Shown here: piece after piece, positions 1-9,632 of the stretch
Layout: each line of letters opens with the position of its first letter
Numbering within the stretch: position 1 is the first letter of the stretch
Assembly: GCA_963700705.1 (NCBI GenBank)
Contig: CAVOYQ010000006.1
Span: forward strand, 166,529-230,528
Length of the DNA stretch: 64,000 nt
DNA from: JAHEFT01 sp963700705
GTDB taxonomy: Bacteria > Pseudomonadota > Gammaproteobacteria > Xanthomonadales > SZUA-36
Reading direction: 5' to 3'
Made by a program: the position numbers and the translations under genes
Notes under the pieces: model-generated
What the model saw: only the letters and a program-made list of their open reading frames with translations
What the model was told of the DNA's origin: nothing
The model's database searches: none

Positions 1-617
1 CGGACGGCCCCCGCGAAACAGCCGTGAAATACTCGGATTACGCGGTGGGCAAATTTCTCGAGCACGCCGAGTCATCGGCTTACTGGGACAATACGGTGAT
101 CCTGGTGATCGCCGACCACAATTCGCGCGTTTACGGCGACCAGTTGGTGCCGGTTGATCGTTTTCACATCCCGGGATTGATCGTCGGGGGCGGGATTGAA
201 CCCCGGTTCGTGCCGGGCATCAGCAGCCAGATCGACATGTTGCCCACCCTGCTGTCCCTGGCGGGCGTCCGGCGGAACACCCCGCCATCGGGCGCGACCT
301 GACACGGCCTGAGTACATCGACGGGGCCGGCCGGGCCATGATGCAGTTCAACCGGGTTGCGGCCTTCATGGTTCCCGGGCGGATTGTCGATCCTGCAACC
401 CGATCTGCCGGCTCAATCGTATCTTTATGAGCCGGGCGGTTCTTTCCGCCCGGATCCGGATCCCGACCCGGGACTCGAAAAGCTGGCGATCGCCTATTCC
501 TGGTTCGCCCCGCTGGTGATCCAGAACAACTGGTACCGGGACGCGGGGTCGCCTGATTCATCCAGAGGATCTCGCCGGAAGAAAAACCCTGACCTTTCCG
601 ATGAGGGTTTCCATTGA
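1..617 (+). CDS. LTA synthase / phosphoglycerol-transferase family (sulfatase fold), C-terminal part, frameshifted
   Basis: The window opens inside this gene; frame 3 is open from the first codon. The visible part is the C-terminal end of an alkaline-phosphatase/sulfatase-fold domain. VILVIADHNSR supplies the Asp-His metal ligands, RFHIPGLIVGG is the next conserved strand, and SQIDMLPTLLSL is the typical helix near the end of the fold. Homology then moves to another frame (GRDLTRPEYIDGAGRAMM, from about 290) and back again (LQPDLPAQSYLYEP, from about 390), so two indels interrupt an otherwise collinear tail. Members are polytopic inner-membrane enzymes with a periplasmic catalytic domain that transfer phosphoglycerol or similar groups. 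The substrate cannot be told from the tail. It is convergent with pntB, 15 bp away. Confidence 0.75.
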
Positions 618-632
618 TTAAGTGACTTCCGG

Positions 633-2037
633 TTAAAGCGCCTTGTATACCGCTTCCAGCGTGTCCTTGGCGTCGCCGAACAACATGCGCGTATTGTCCA
701 GGAAAAACAGCGGATTCTGAACGCCCGCGTACCCTGTGGCCATGCTGCGCTTGAGCACGATGGAGGTCTTGCCGTTCCAGCACTCGAGCACCGGCATGCC
801 GCCGATCGGGCCGTCCGGATCGGTCAACGCCGAGGGATTCACGATATCGTTGGCGCCGATGACCACTGAAACATCGACTTTCGGGAAGTCTTCGTTGATT
901 TCATCCATCTCGAAGACGATGTCATAGGGAACCTTGGCTTCGGCCAGCAGCACGTTCATGTGTCCCGGCATGCGTCCGGCAACCGGATGGATGCCGAAGC
1001 GCACATTGACGCCCTGTTCACGCAGCTTTTGCGAGATTTCATGGACGATGTGCTGCGCCTGGGCAACCGCCATGCCGTAACCGGGAATGATCATGACTTC
1101 CTTGGCGTCCTTCAGCAGCTCAGCCGTGTCTTCAGCGCGAAATGGGCACGACCTCGCCCTGGTCTTCATCGCCCGCCACCACGGTGCCTTCCGACGTGCC
1201 GAAGCCACCGGCGATCACGGCAAGGAACTTGCGGTTCATCGCGCGGCACATGATGTAACTGAGGATCGCGCCGCTGGAACCGACCAGTGCGCCGGTCACG
1301 ATCAGCAGGTCATTGCCCAGCATGAAACCGGTCGCCGATGCGGCCCAACCCGAGTAGCTGTTGAGCATGGACACCACCACCGGCATGTCCGCGCCGCCGA
1401 TCGCCATGACCATGTGAATACCGAACACCAGCGCGATGACGGTCATGATGATCAGTGGCTGCATGCCGCCGCCAGCCGCCGACTGCAGGACAAACTGATA
1501 CGCGAACCAGATCGCGGCAATCAGCAAGGCAAGATTGAACCAATGCCGTCCGGGCAGGGTCAGCGGCTTACCGCCGATACGTCCGGACAACTTGCCAAAA
1601 GCGATGACGGAACCTGAAAACGTCACGGCGCCGATCAGGATTCCGAGGTAGGTTTCGATGTCGTGAATGGTCAGTTCGACACCGGCGAAATGCGTGAGCC
1701 GGCCCGGATCCATGAAATTGGCGAAGCCGACAGCCACTGCCGCGGCGCCCACGAGGCTATGCAGAATGGCCACGAGTTCCGGCATCTGCGTCATCTGCAC
1801 CCGGCGTGCCGCAATCAGCCCGATCGTGCCGCCGATGACCAGTGCTCCGAGCAGCAGCTCGTAGTGCTGGGTGACCACACCCATCACGGTGGCGACCAGT
1901 GCGATCGTCATACCGATGACGCCGTACCAGTTACCCCGCCTGGCGGTTTCCTGGTTGGAAAGCCCGCCCAGCGCGAGGATGAAAAGGATGGTCGCAATGA
2001 TATACGACATGGCGATAATTCCAGTATTGGTAATCAT
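633..2037 (-). CDS. pntB: NAD(P) transhydrogenase subunit beta (frameshifted once)
   Basis: PntB is the membrane subunit of proton-translocating transhydrogenase, which uses the proton motive force to reduce NADP+ with NADH. The N-terminal part (ATG at 2037, MITNTGIIAMSYIIATILF) carries the hydrophobic helices and the very conserved GGADMPVVVSMLNSYSG. The C-terminal part carries the NADP-binding domain, with VMIIPGYGMAVAQAQ, RFGIHPVAGRMPGHMN and KRSMATGYAGVQNPLF. The two parts lie in different frames and overlap at about 1140-1200, just before the AEDTAELL segment, so one indel splits a normal-length gene of about 465 aa. The ATG at 2037 was chosen because it begins 5 bp after the pntA stop, has a purine-rich stretch upstream and matches the usual PntB N-terminus; ATG 2010 is an alternative. 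Confidence 0.93.
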
Positions 2038-2044
2038 GACGGCC

Positions 2045-3581
2045 TCACTTCCTGAACATTTCAAGCATGCGGCGGGTGACTGCAAAACCACCCACGATGT
2101 TGATACTTGCGATACCCGCGGTTGCCACCGCGATCCACTTGATCACCTCGGTGTCGGAACTGATCTGAATCAGGGCGCCGATAATGATGATGCTCGAGAT
2201 CGCGTTGGTCACGCTCATCAGCGGCGTATGCAGTGCGGCAGTTACGTTCCAGATCACCATGTAGCCGACAAAACAGGCCAGCACGAACACCGTGAAATGC
2301 GCCATGAAGGATGCCGGCGCAACGGCGCCGAGCCCGAGCAGTCCAAGGCCCGGCGAGCACCATGCCAATGATCGGACCAGCCACCGAAGGTTTTTTCTTC
2401 TCGACCACCGGGGCCGGGGCAGGCTTGGGCTTCTTCTTCGGAGCTGCGGAAAGTTTCGGCGCCGGTGGCGGCCAGGTGGTCTCGCCGTCCTTGCAAACGG
2501 TCGCGCCGCGAAATACCTCGTCCTCCATGTCGACCACGATCTGGCCGTCTTTCGCCGGCGTCAGGTCGGTCAACAGGTGACGTAAATTGGTCGCGTACAG
2601 TTGGCTGGATTGCGCCGCCAGCCTGCTGGGCAGATCCGTGTAACCGATAATGGTCACACCGTGAACATTCACCACGCTGCCGGGCTCGGTCAACTCGCAA
2701 TTGCCGCCCTGTTCGGCGGCCAGGTCGACGATCACGCTGCCGTCCTTCATCGACTCAACCATTTCCGCGGTGATCAGGCGTGGCGCGGGCCGGCCAGGAA
2801 TCAAAGCCGTGGTGATGATGATGTCTACCTCTTTGGCCTGCTCGGCAAACAGCGCCATCTCGGCCTTGATGAACTCATCACTCATGACCTTGGCGTAGCC
2901 GCCTTCGCCGGAGCCATCCTCGTCGGCAAAATCGAGCATCAGGAACTCGGCGCTCATGCTTTCAATCTGCTCTTTCACTTCCGGGCGGGTGTCAAAGGAA
3001 CGGACAATTGCGCCCATGCTCTGTGCAGCGCCGATGGCCGCCAGGCCGGCGACGCCGGCGCCGATAACCAGCACTTTCGCCGGGGGAACCTTGCCGGCTG
3101 CCGTGATCTGCCCGGTGAAAAAGCGCCCGAAATGCTGGGCGGCTTCGACCACGGCCCGGTAGCCCGCGATGTTCGCCATGGAACTCAGGGCGTCTACTTT
3201 CTGGGCGCGCGAGATGCGCGGGACGCTGTCCATCGCCATGGCTGTCACGCCGCTATCGGTAAGCTGCTGCAGCAATTCGGGATTTTGAGCCGGCCACAGG
3301 AAACTGATCAGGGTCTGTCCGGATTTGAGCTTCGCGGCTTCTTCGCTTTCCGGCCCGCGAACTTTCAGAATGATATCCGAATTGGCCCAGATGTCATCCG
3401 CAGTCGCCGCGACGGAACAACCGGCCGCTTCATAGGACGAATCAGAATAATTTGCCGCGGCACCCGCATTGGATTCAACCGCAACATCAAAACCCAGTTT
3501 TATCAGCTGGGCTGCCACGTCCGGGGTCGTGGCTACGCGCTTTTCACCCGCGTATATCTCCCTCGGTACACCGATTTTCAT
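2045..3581 (-). CDS. pntA: NAD(P) transhydrogenase subunit alpha (frameshifted once)
   Basis: Subunit alpha carries the NAD(H)-binding domain. The start MKIGVPREIYAGEKRVA is the classic alanine-dehydrogenase/PntA N-terminus. The Rossmann motif VIGAGVAGLAAIGAA lies near residue 170 and RSFDTRPEVKEQ follows. A Pro/Lys/Ala linker (about residues 375-400) leads to the C-terminal membrane helices (VFVLACFVGYMVIWN, IIIIGALIQI, IASINIVGGFAVTRR). The reading frame changes at about 2350, within the first part of the membrane segment, so the soluble domain and the helices appear as separate ORFs, but all parts are present. This is the fused-alpha architecture of enterobacteria rather than split pntAA/pntAB. 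It sits 5' of pntB in one operon. Confidence 0.94.
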
Positions 3582-3759
3582 AAGAAATCTCCGGTTGATT
3601 TGACGTTTACAGCCTGGATTCTTCGATTGGCTGATCTTTTTCTTCCGTTCGTATCAGGTCGTTATCGACGAACTTAAATATGATTCATCGTGAGGATACC
3701 GGCAAAAGCCCCTAGCGTGTAGATTTAGGTCAATAAAAACGACTTTTTGACGCTTCAGG

Positions 3760-4698
3760 CTAGGACGAGAACTTGCCCCGCCGGATCCGCTCCGCTTCCA
3801 TTTGCTCTACTTCGCGTGAACCGGAAATCACGATTTCCGGGTTGGGCACGTAATCCAGGTCGTAATTGCCCCGCTGGTACGGTGCTGAATTCAAAATTAC
3901 ACGCAGCGCGTTCAACCGCGCCTCGTGCTTGTTGTTCGAACGGATAACCGTCCAGGGCGCATGGTTGGAATGGGTGCGCTTGAGCATTTCGTACTTCTGG
4001 CTGGTGAAGTCATCCCAGCGCTCCTGGGCCTGCAGGTCCACTTCACTCAGTTTCCACTGGCGCAGCAGGTCGTTCTTGCGGCGGTCGAAGCGCTTGGACT
4101 GTTCACCCTTCGTGACACTGAAATACAGCTTGACGAGCAGCGTGCCCTGGCGCACCAGGTCCCGCTCAAAGCCCACGACGCCTTTCATGAAGGTCTGGTA
4201 TTCCTCGGGTGTACAAAAACCGAAAATCGGCTCTACCATGGCCCGGTTGTACCAACTGCGATCAAACAGCACAGCCTCTCCCCCGCGCGGGAATTGCTTG
4301 ACATAACGCTGAAAGAACCACTGGGTGCGTTCCGCTTCGGTCGGTTTTCCAAGGGCCACGACCCGGTAGTGTTTTTCGTTCATGTACCGGGCGACCCGGC
4401 GAATGGTTCCGCCCTTGCCGGAAGCATCCCGCCCTTCGAAAATGATGATCATCCTGCGCTTGGTTTCTTCGAGATATTTCTGCAGAAGGATCAACTCAGC
4501 CTGGAACGGTTTCAGGCTTTTTTCACGTTCGACACTTTCCAGCGTTGAAAGGATTTTTGCGGCGCCCTGCTGTTCGATCGCGGCACGCAGCAACGCGTTC
4601 TCGGCCAAAATGTCCTCGGCGCTGGGGGATGGAAGGCTTTCTTCTTCGGTAATGGTGTCCTGTGCAATGTCCGCAGGATTGGATACTGGTGTTGTCAC
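3760..4698 (-). CDS. PPK2-family polyphosphate kinase (first of two)
   Basis: An intact 312-aa protein. It has a polar N-terminal extension of about 90 aa with heptad-like leucines, then a PPK2 P-loop kinase core: Walker A GRDASGKGG, lid-region KPTEAERTQWFFQRY, and Walker B-like FDRSWYNRAMVEP. The enzyme transfers phosphate between polyphosphate and nucleotides in the cytoplasm. Class (ADP, GDP or AMP specificity) cannot be fixed from motifs alone; single-domain length suggests class I or III. A paralogue with a shorter N-terminus lies at 27857-28648. The stop is 178 bp downstream of the divergent-side pntA start region and the gene ends in the same orientation, so it may belong to its own transcript. 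Confidence 0.92.
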   Translation of the reverse strand: MTTPVSNPADIAQDTITEEESLPSPSAEDILAENALLRAAIEQQGAAKILSTLESVEREKSLKPFQAELILLQKYLEETKRRMIIIFEGRDASGKGGTIRRVARYMNEKHYRVVALGKPTEAERTQWFFQRYVKQFPRGGEAVLFDRSWYNRAMVEPIFGFCTPEEYQTFMKGVVGFERDLVRQGTLLVKLYFSVTKGEQSKRFDRRKNDLLRQWKLSEVDLQAQERWDDFTSQKYEMLKRTHSNHAPWTVIRSNNKHEARLNALRVILNSAPYQRGNYDLDYVPNPEIVISGSREVEQMEAERIRRGKFSS

Positions 4699-4749
4699 TT
4701 CTTCGGGCCCTCTGGTCAGCCGGGGGTCCTTATTCTACCAACTAATTGT

Positions 4750-4866
4750 GGGGTCAGAAGAATTTTGGGGTCAGAGTAAAGGGACAGAGTGGCGCACTCT
4801 GTCCCTTTACTCTGACCCCGCCTGACCTGCCTGACCCCGCCTGACCTGACCCCGCCTGACCCCGCC
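4750..4866. repeat. REP-like palindrome built on GGGGTCAGAGTA, with degenerate satellite copies
   Basis: Positions 4767-4791 and 4795-4819 form a perfect 25-bp inverted repeat with a 3-base loop, beginning GGGGTCAGAGTA and ending TACTCTGACCCC. A partial copy (GGGGTCAGA, from 4750) precedes it, and the motif CTGACCC or CTGACCT is repeated several times from 4820 to 4864. Palindromes with this GGGGTCAGAGT head are common intergenic repeats in gammaproteobacteria and are often linked to RAYT (TnpA-REP) transposases. None is encoded in this window. It lies between two co-directional genes and could also terminate or stabilise mRNA ends. Confidence 0.85.
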
Positions 4867-4873
4867 CTTAACG

Positions 4874-5971
4874 TCATCCTTTGCCAATGACCACGGCGGC
4901 GCGCAGGCGGCTGCTGCCGTAACGGCTCATCGAGGCAAATTCGTCCTTGGCGATCGGAACATGCTGGCAGTCCATCGCGTTCTGGTCTTTGACCTCGAGT
5001 TCCGGATCGTGAACATACAGACAGCTGTCATCGTAACCACTGAGCAATACCCAATGCGGCGCCTTTTTGCGGTCCAGGCGGTAACTGGATATCAGGATCA
5101 GCACGTTGGCGCCGCTGGCAAATAGCTCACACAGGGACTGCTGATCCACATCGGTGTACGAAATCGGGACCTGTTGCGCCTGCGCTTCGGCCAGAAAAGC
5201 TTCGTGCACCAGGCTCATCACCCGCTTTTTGTTTGGGCTGCGCACGCCATCAACAAAAATCGGGCCTTCCTGGTTGACCAGCACCTCGGCGTCGAAACCA
5301 CGATGACGCGCCGCCAGCGCCAGTCCGACCGGATGACAGCCGCCATGTCCGGACGTCATGAAGATCGTGGTCGCTTCCCGCCAGATCTGGATTTCTTCGA
5401 GCTGACTTGGCTCGTAGCGCGGATCCAGTGCGGTCATGGCCATCATCAGCGCCGCAGGGCCGCAGGTGAATTCCGTGGTTTGGGAAATCCAGGGGATCGA
5501 CCGGCTGTCTCCGCTGGGTTCAAACGGGTGGATGCATTTTTCCATGCGCAGCGCATCACCGTGATCCTCGTAGTAATCCTGGTACCGGCCAAACTGGAGG
5601 TATCCCAGTTTCCTGTAGAGCTTGATCGCGGCTTCATTGTCAGCAGCGACCTCCAGGCGCATGTACAGGGCGCCTGCCTCGCGGGCCTCGTGTTCCGCCT
5701 GCTCAATCAACCGGGCCGCCAACCCGCGCCCCCGGTACCTGGAGTCCACCGCCAGTGAATACATGCGGGCCAGGCGCGTTCCGCGACGTAACAGCACCAG
5801 GATGTAGCCACCAAGCTTTTCGCCGTCTTCACAGACCAGGAATACACAGCGGCGATGACTCAGCCAGCGGCTGAAACTCCGGCGGCTCAAGCGGTCGGTT
5901 TCGAAGGAAGACTCCTCCAATCGCAGCAATTCCGGCAGGTCGGACTGTATGGCGCGGCGGATCGTAATCAC
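4874..5971 (-). CDS. GNAT acetyltransferase fused to a peptidase C39-like domain
   Basis: An intact 365-aa two-domain protein. Residues 1 to about 150 are a GNAT fold: start MITIRRAIQSDLPELLRLEE and acetyl-CoA loop VDSRYRGRGLAARLIEQAE, followed by NEAAIKLYRKLGYLQFGRY. Residues from about 160 form a C39-like papain-fold domain: ISQTTEFTCGPAALMMAM provides the catalytic Cys in a CGPA context, and PHWVLLSGYDD provides the His. C39 domains usually cleave double-glycine leaders. It is divergent from the ATP-grasp ligase at 6077 with about 105 bp between the starts. GNAT, C39-like and RimK/RLAN ligase form a recurring neighbourhood, which suggests joint work on an amide-linked peptide or amine; the substrate is unknown. 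Confidence 0.85.
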   Translation of the reverse strand: MITIRRAIQSDLPELLRLEESSFETDRLSRRSFSRWLSHRRCVFLVCEDGEKLGGYILVLLRRGTRLARMYSLAVDSRYRGRGLAARLIEQAEHEAREAGALYMRLEVAADNEAAIKLYRKLGYLQFGRYQDYYEDHGDALRMEKCIHPFEPSGDSRSIPWISQTTEFTCGPAALMMAMTALDPRYEPSQLEEIQIWREATTIFMTSGHGGCHPVGLALAARHRGFDAEVLVNQEGPIFVDGVRSPNKKRVMSLVHEAFLAEAQAQQVPISYTDVDQQSLCELFASGANVLILISSYRLDRKKAPHWVLLSGYDDSCLYVHDPELEVKDQNAMDCQHVPIAKDEFASMSRYGSSRLRAAVVIGKG

Positions 5972-6020
5972 GGTGTCTGGTTATCCCCGGTGAGAGGAGG
6001 GAATATCGCTTGCAAGGCAT

Positions 6021-6049
6021 TTGACTGCCAACAGATACTGGAAAATACT
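6021..6049 (+). promoter_or_regulatory. Putative sigma-70 promoter of the RimK-like/AguA/DHS-like/SpeA operon
   Basis: TTGACT at 6021-6026 and AATACT at 6044-6049 are separated by 17 bp, close to consensus, and lie 28 bp before the ATG at 6077. No promoter this good is visible on the other strand for the divergent GNAT-C39 gene. Confidence 0.5.
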
Positions 6050-6076
6050 TGCAGGCAAACCACCGGAACACGTTTC

Positions 6077-7546
6077 ATGGCACAAACCCTAATCGTCATT
6101 CACCGGCGCAAGGACTGGGAGGCTTATTACCCCAGCGAACAGGTCATTACCTTTGCAGACTACATGAACAGTGCACAGGTAAAGACTGCACCGCACACGC
6201 GCATTATCAACCTGTGCCGCAATTTTGGCTACCTTACCGAGGGTTATTATTGTTCCCTGCTGGCCGAAGCGCGCGGCCACAAGGTCATTCCCTCGGTGCA
6301 GACCCTCAGTGACCTGGGAAAGCGCGCGCTTTACCGTTTGCACCTGGATGATTTCAGCGAGACGGTGAACAAGTCGTTACAGCAGGCTGATGTCAATCAA
6401 CCCATTGTTCTGAAAAGTTTTTTTGGCCATACCGCGGACACGAGTTTCAATGACCTGTCACAAAAACTCTTCGAGGCCTTTCCCTGCCCTATCCTCGAGA
6501 TCACCCTGCGTTATCGTAAGATTTGGGAAATTTCCGGCTTAAAACCTTTGTCTCCGGCAGGTCTGGATGAACCGGATGAGACCTTTTTTGCCGAGGCGCT
6601 GGATACGTTCAGCCGCGGAATCTGGCGTAAAGCGACGCAACCAGAAAGCGTCCCGTTATGACCTGGCCATTCTCTGTGATCCCAATGAAGTCCTGGTGCC
6701 CTTCGGACAAGGGGGCTCTGAAACGATTCGTCCGCGCCGGCAAGGAAAGAGGGATCGATTGTGAAATCATCAGCCAGACGCGATTACTCGCGGTTGCCGG
6801 AGTTCGATGGCCTGTTCATTCGAACCACCACCAATATCGATCACTACACTTACCGCTTTGCAAAAAAGGCGGAAAAAGAAGACCTGGTCGTCATTGACGA
6901 CAGCAATTCCATCCTGCGCTGCACCAACAAGATCTATCTCGCGGACCTGTTCCGGAAGCACAAGGTTCCGGCGCCGCGAACCGAGGTGCTGCACAAGGAC
7001 CAATTCCAGCAGTTACCCGCATTGGGCGCCTCCCTGGGTTACCCGGTAGTGGTAAAGATCCCTGACGGGCAGTTCTCCAAGGGGGTGGAAAAAGCACGCG
7101 ATGAAAAGGAGTTGCTCGAAATCAGCAAGCGGCTGTTTGACCATTCATCCCTACTGCTGGCCCAGGAGTTCCTTTACACGGATTTCGACTGGCGCATCGG
7201 GGTGCTGGACAACCAGCCGCTCTTTGCCTGCCGTTATTACATGGTCAAGAACCACTGGCAAATCTACAAGCACGGCAAGCAAACAGACTCCGGCGGGTTC
7301 GATACCCTGGACACAATGGATGTGCCCCAGCCGATAATCGATGCCGCGCTCCGCGCCACCCGGCCGATCGGCGATGGTTTTTACGGGGTGGACATCAAGG
7401 AGCGCGACGGCAAAGGTTACGTCATCGAGGTCAACGACAATCCGAACATTGATCACGGGGTCGAGGACAAATTCCTGGGCCAGGAGCTATACCTCCGGAT
7501 CATGGACGTCTTCCTGAAACGCATGGAAGCACGCCGCGGGCATTGA
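6077..7546 (+). CDS. RimK-family ATP-grasp amidoligase with N-terminal RLAN domain (frameshifted)
   Basis: Starts at the ATG of MAQTLIVIHRRKDWEAYY. The N-terminal region of about 190 aa (NFGYLTEGYYCSLLAEARGHKVIP, in part) matches the RLAN domain that precedes a subset of RimK-like ligases. The C-terminal ATP-grasp domain shows FIRTTTNIDHYTYRFA, the ATP-binding GYPVVVKIPDGQFSKGVEKA, AQEFLYTDFDWRIGVLD and the metal-binding YVIEVNDNPNIDHG. Three frame changes at about 6640, 6710 and 6765 split the middle; the segments join collinearly to about 490 aa, the normal length. Such enzymes form amide bonds between an amine and a carboxylate using ATP. It is first in an operon 10 bp before agmatine deiminase, which hints at an amine-containing or polyamine-type substrate; that is inference. 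Confidence 0.85.
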
Positions 7547-7556
7547 GGAACCTCTG

Positions 7557-8615
7557 ATGAACAACCCCCCGATCCTGAACGGCAAAACCCCTGCAGCGGC
7601 CGGTTACTCAATGCCCGCAGAATGGCAACCACACCAGTGCACGTGGTTATCGTGGCCGCATAACCGGGAAAGCTGGCCGGGCAAGTTCGAGCCGGTCGAA
7701 CCGGCGATGGCGCGGTTCGTGGCGGCGCTGTCCCGCAGCGAGCCGGTGCGCGTCAATGTCCTTGACTCCGCGCACGAAAAACATGTGCGGAAACAGCTTG
7801 AAGGACTTGCACTGCCCGCCAACATAACGTTTCACCAATTTCCGACCAACGACGCCTGGTGCCGTGATCACGGGGCCATTTTTGTCCGGCGAAACGGGCA
7901 GGATCATCCCCTGCTCGCTCTGGATTTCCAGTTCAACGCCTGGGGCGGCAAGTACCCGTCTGACCTGGACAATGCGATTGCGGCAAAAATGGCGGTTGTG
8001 CTCAACACCCCGTGCCAAACGCTGCCGATGGTGCTCGAAGGCGGCTCCATCGAAGTGAACGGCGCCGGCGCGTTGTTGACGACCGAACAATGCCTGTTGC
8101 ACCCCAACCGCAATCCAGCGATGTCCCGCGAAGCCATCGAATCAGCCCTGTGCGACGCGCTCGGCGTCAGCCAGGTGCTGTGGCTGGGCGAAGGGATCGT
8201 CGGCGACGACACCGATGGGCACATCGACGACCTGACCCGTTTTGTCTCTGAAGATACCGTGGTTACGGTTGTCGAACAGGACCGGAGCGATGAAAACTAT
8301 TGTCCGCTCACCGAAAACCGGGAACGCCTGGCCACCCTGAAACTCACTGACGGGCGGCCGCTGAAGGTACTGGAAATGCAAATGCCCAGGCCCGTCGAAT
8401 TCCAGGGCCAGCGTTTGCCGGCCAGTTACGCGAACTTTTATATCGGCAACCGGGCTGTACTGATGCCGACGTTCAACGATCCGGCCGACGAACCCAACCG
8501 CTTGCTGCTCGCCCGCTGTTTTCCCGGCCGGGAGGTCATTGGTATAGACTGCACCGACCTCGTCCTCGGACTCGGCGCGCTGCATTGCCTGACCCAGCAA
8601 GTACCCGCAATTTAG
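7557..8615 (+). CDS. aguA: Agmatine deiminase (first copy)
   Basis: Hydrolyses agmatine to N-carbamoylputrescine and ammonia. The intact 352-aa protein has the peptidyl-arginine-deiminase-type fold: start region MPAEWQPHQCTWLSWPHN, FPTNDAWCRDHGAIFV with substrate-binding Asp and Arg, ALDFQFNAWGGKYP, VLEGGSIEVNG, DDTDGHIDD with catalytic His/Asp, and the nucleophile Cys in GALHCLTQQ at the C-terminus. All expected residues are present. It lies 10 bp after the RimK-like gene and 44 bp before the DHS-like gene. A diverged paralogue lies at 16571. Confidence 0.95.
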   Translation: MNNPPILNGKTPAAAGYSMPAEWQPHQCTWLSWPHNRESWPGKFEPVEPAMARFVAALSRSEPVRVNVLDSAHEKHVRKQLEGLALPANITFHQFPTNDAWCRDHGAIFVRRNGQDHPLLALDFQFNAWGGKYPSDLDNAIAAKMAVVLNTPCQTLPMVLEGGSIEVNGAGALLTTEQCLLHPNRNPAMSREAIESALCDALGVSQVLWLGEGIVGDDTDGHIDDLTRFVSEDTVVTVVEQDRSDENYCPLTENRERLATLKLTDGRPLKVLEMQMPRPVEFQGQRLPASYANFYIGNRAVLMPTFNDPADEPNRLLLARCFPGREVIGIDCTDLVLGLGALHCLTQQVPAI

Positions 8616-8659
8616 GGCGCGAACAAACTATTCATTTTCAGTCAAGGGAAGAATCTGAC

Positions 8660-9631
8660 ATGACAACCATCAGTGATTTCGTACACCACCATTACCGCCA
8701 CTTCAACGCTGCCGCGATGATCGATGCCGCGGACGCCTACAACAAACACCTGGATGACGGCGGCGTGATGTTCATGACCCTGGCCGGCGCGATGAGCACC
8801 GCGGAACTGGGCCTGTCGCTGGCCGAGATGATCCGGCAAAACAAGGTTCACGCGATCTGCTGCACCGGGGCCAACCTGGAAGAAGACGTTTTCAACCTGG
8901 TCGCCCACGACCACTATGTGCGCGTTCCGCATTACCGCGAACTGACCGCGATCGATGAGGAAGAACTGTTGAGCCGCCACCTCAACCGCGTCACCGACAC
9001 CTGCATTCCCGAAGAGGAGGCGATTCGCCGCATCGAGCACGTGATTCTCGATATCTGGGCCACGGCCGACCGTAACAACGAGCAGTACTTCCCGCATGAA
9101 TTCCTGTACCAGTTGCTGCGGTCCGGCAAGCTTGAACAGCATTACCAGATAGACCCCAAAGACAGCTGGCTGCTGGCCGCGTGTGAAAAAAACCTGCCGA
9201 TCATCGTGCCGGGCTGGGAAGACTCCACGCTTGGCAATATTTTCGCCTCGCACTGCATCACCGGTGAAATCAAGAACGTGCATACCGTCAGAACCGGTAT
9301 TGAATACATGATGATGTTGACGGAATGGTACGAGAAGACCTCCGCGAGCACCTCGATCGGCTTTTTCCAGATCGGCGGCGGTATCGCCGGTGATTTTCCC
9401 ATCTGCGTGGTGCCCATGCTGCAGCAGGACCTGCAAAAGGAAGACACGCCGAGATGGGGTTATTTCTGCCAGATCAGCGATTCCACCACCAGCTACGGCT
9501 CCTATTCAGGCGCCGTGCCGAACGAAAAAATCACCTGGGGAAAACTGTCTGCCAGCACACCGAAATTCATCATCGAATCCGACGCAACGATTGTTGCACC
9601 GCTGATATTCGCGTGCGTCCTGGGGCAATAG
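8660..9631 (+). CDS. Deoxyhypusine synthase-like protein without the canonical lysine
   Basis: A 323-aa protein of the deoxyhypusine/homospermidine synthase superfamily, starting MTTISDFVHHHYRHFNAAA after an AAGGGAAG ribosome site. NAD-binding features are visible: FMTLAGAMSTAELG, CCTGANLEEDVFNLVA, VPGWEDSTLGNIFAS, YGSYSGAVPNEKITWGK and VESDAT-like ESDATIVAPLIF. Eukaryotic DHS and the homospermidine-forming SpeY type carry a catalytic Lys in GGG-x-x-K; here the same loop reads IGGGIAGDFPICVVPM, with Gly-Asp instead. This Lys-less branch is widespread in bacteria. Its reaction is not known to me. Position between aguA and speA points to polyamine chemistry. It is tightly coupled to speA, whose start codon is 1 bp beyond this stop. 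Confidence 0.85.
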   Translation: MTTISDFVHHHYRHFNAAAMIDAADAYNKHLDDGGVMFMTLAGAMSTAELGLSLAEMIRQNKVHAICCTGANLEEDVFNLVAHDHYVRVPHYRELTAIDEEELLSRHLNRVTDTCIPEEEAIRRIEHVILDIWATADRNNEQYFPHEFLYQLLRSGKLEQHYQIDPKDSWLLAACEKNLPIIVPGWEDSTLGNIFASHCITGEIKNVHTVRTGIEYMMMLTEWYEKTSASTSIGFFQIGGGIAGDFPICVVPMLQQDLQKEDTPRWGYFCQISDSTTSYGSYSGAVPNEKITWGKLSASTPKFIIESDATIVAPLIFACVLGQ

Positions 9632-9632
9632 A

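Noticed and set aside
4820..4866. CRISPR-like short repeats (CTGACCCCG)
   Set aside because: Units are only 5-10 bp, without spacers of constant length and without cas genes; they belong to the REP-like region.
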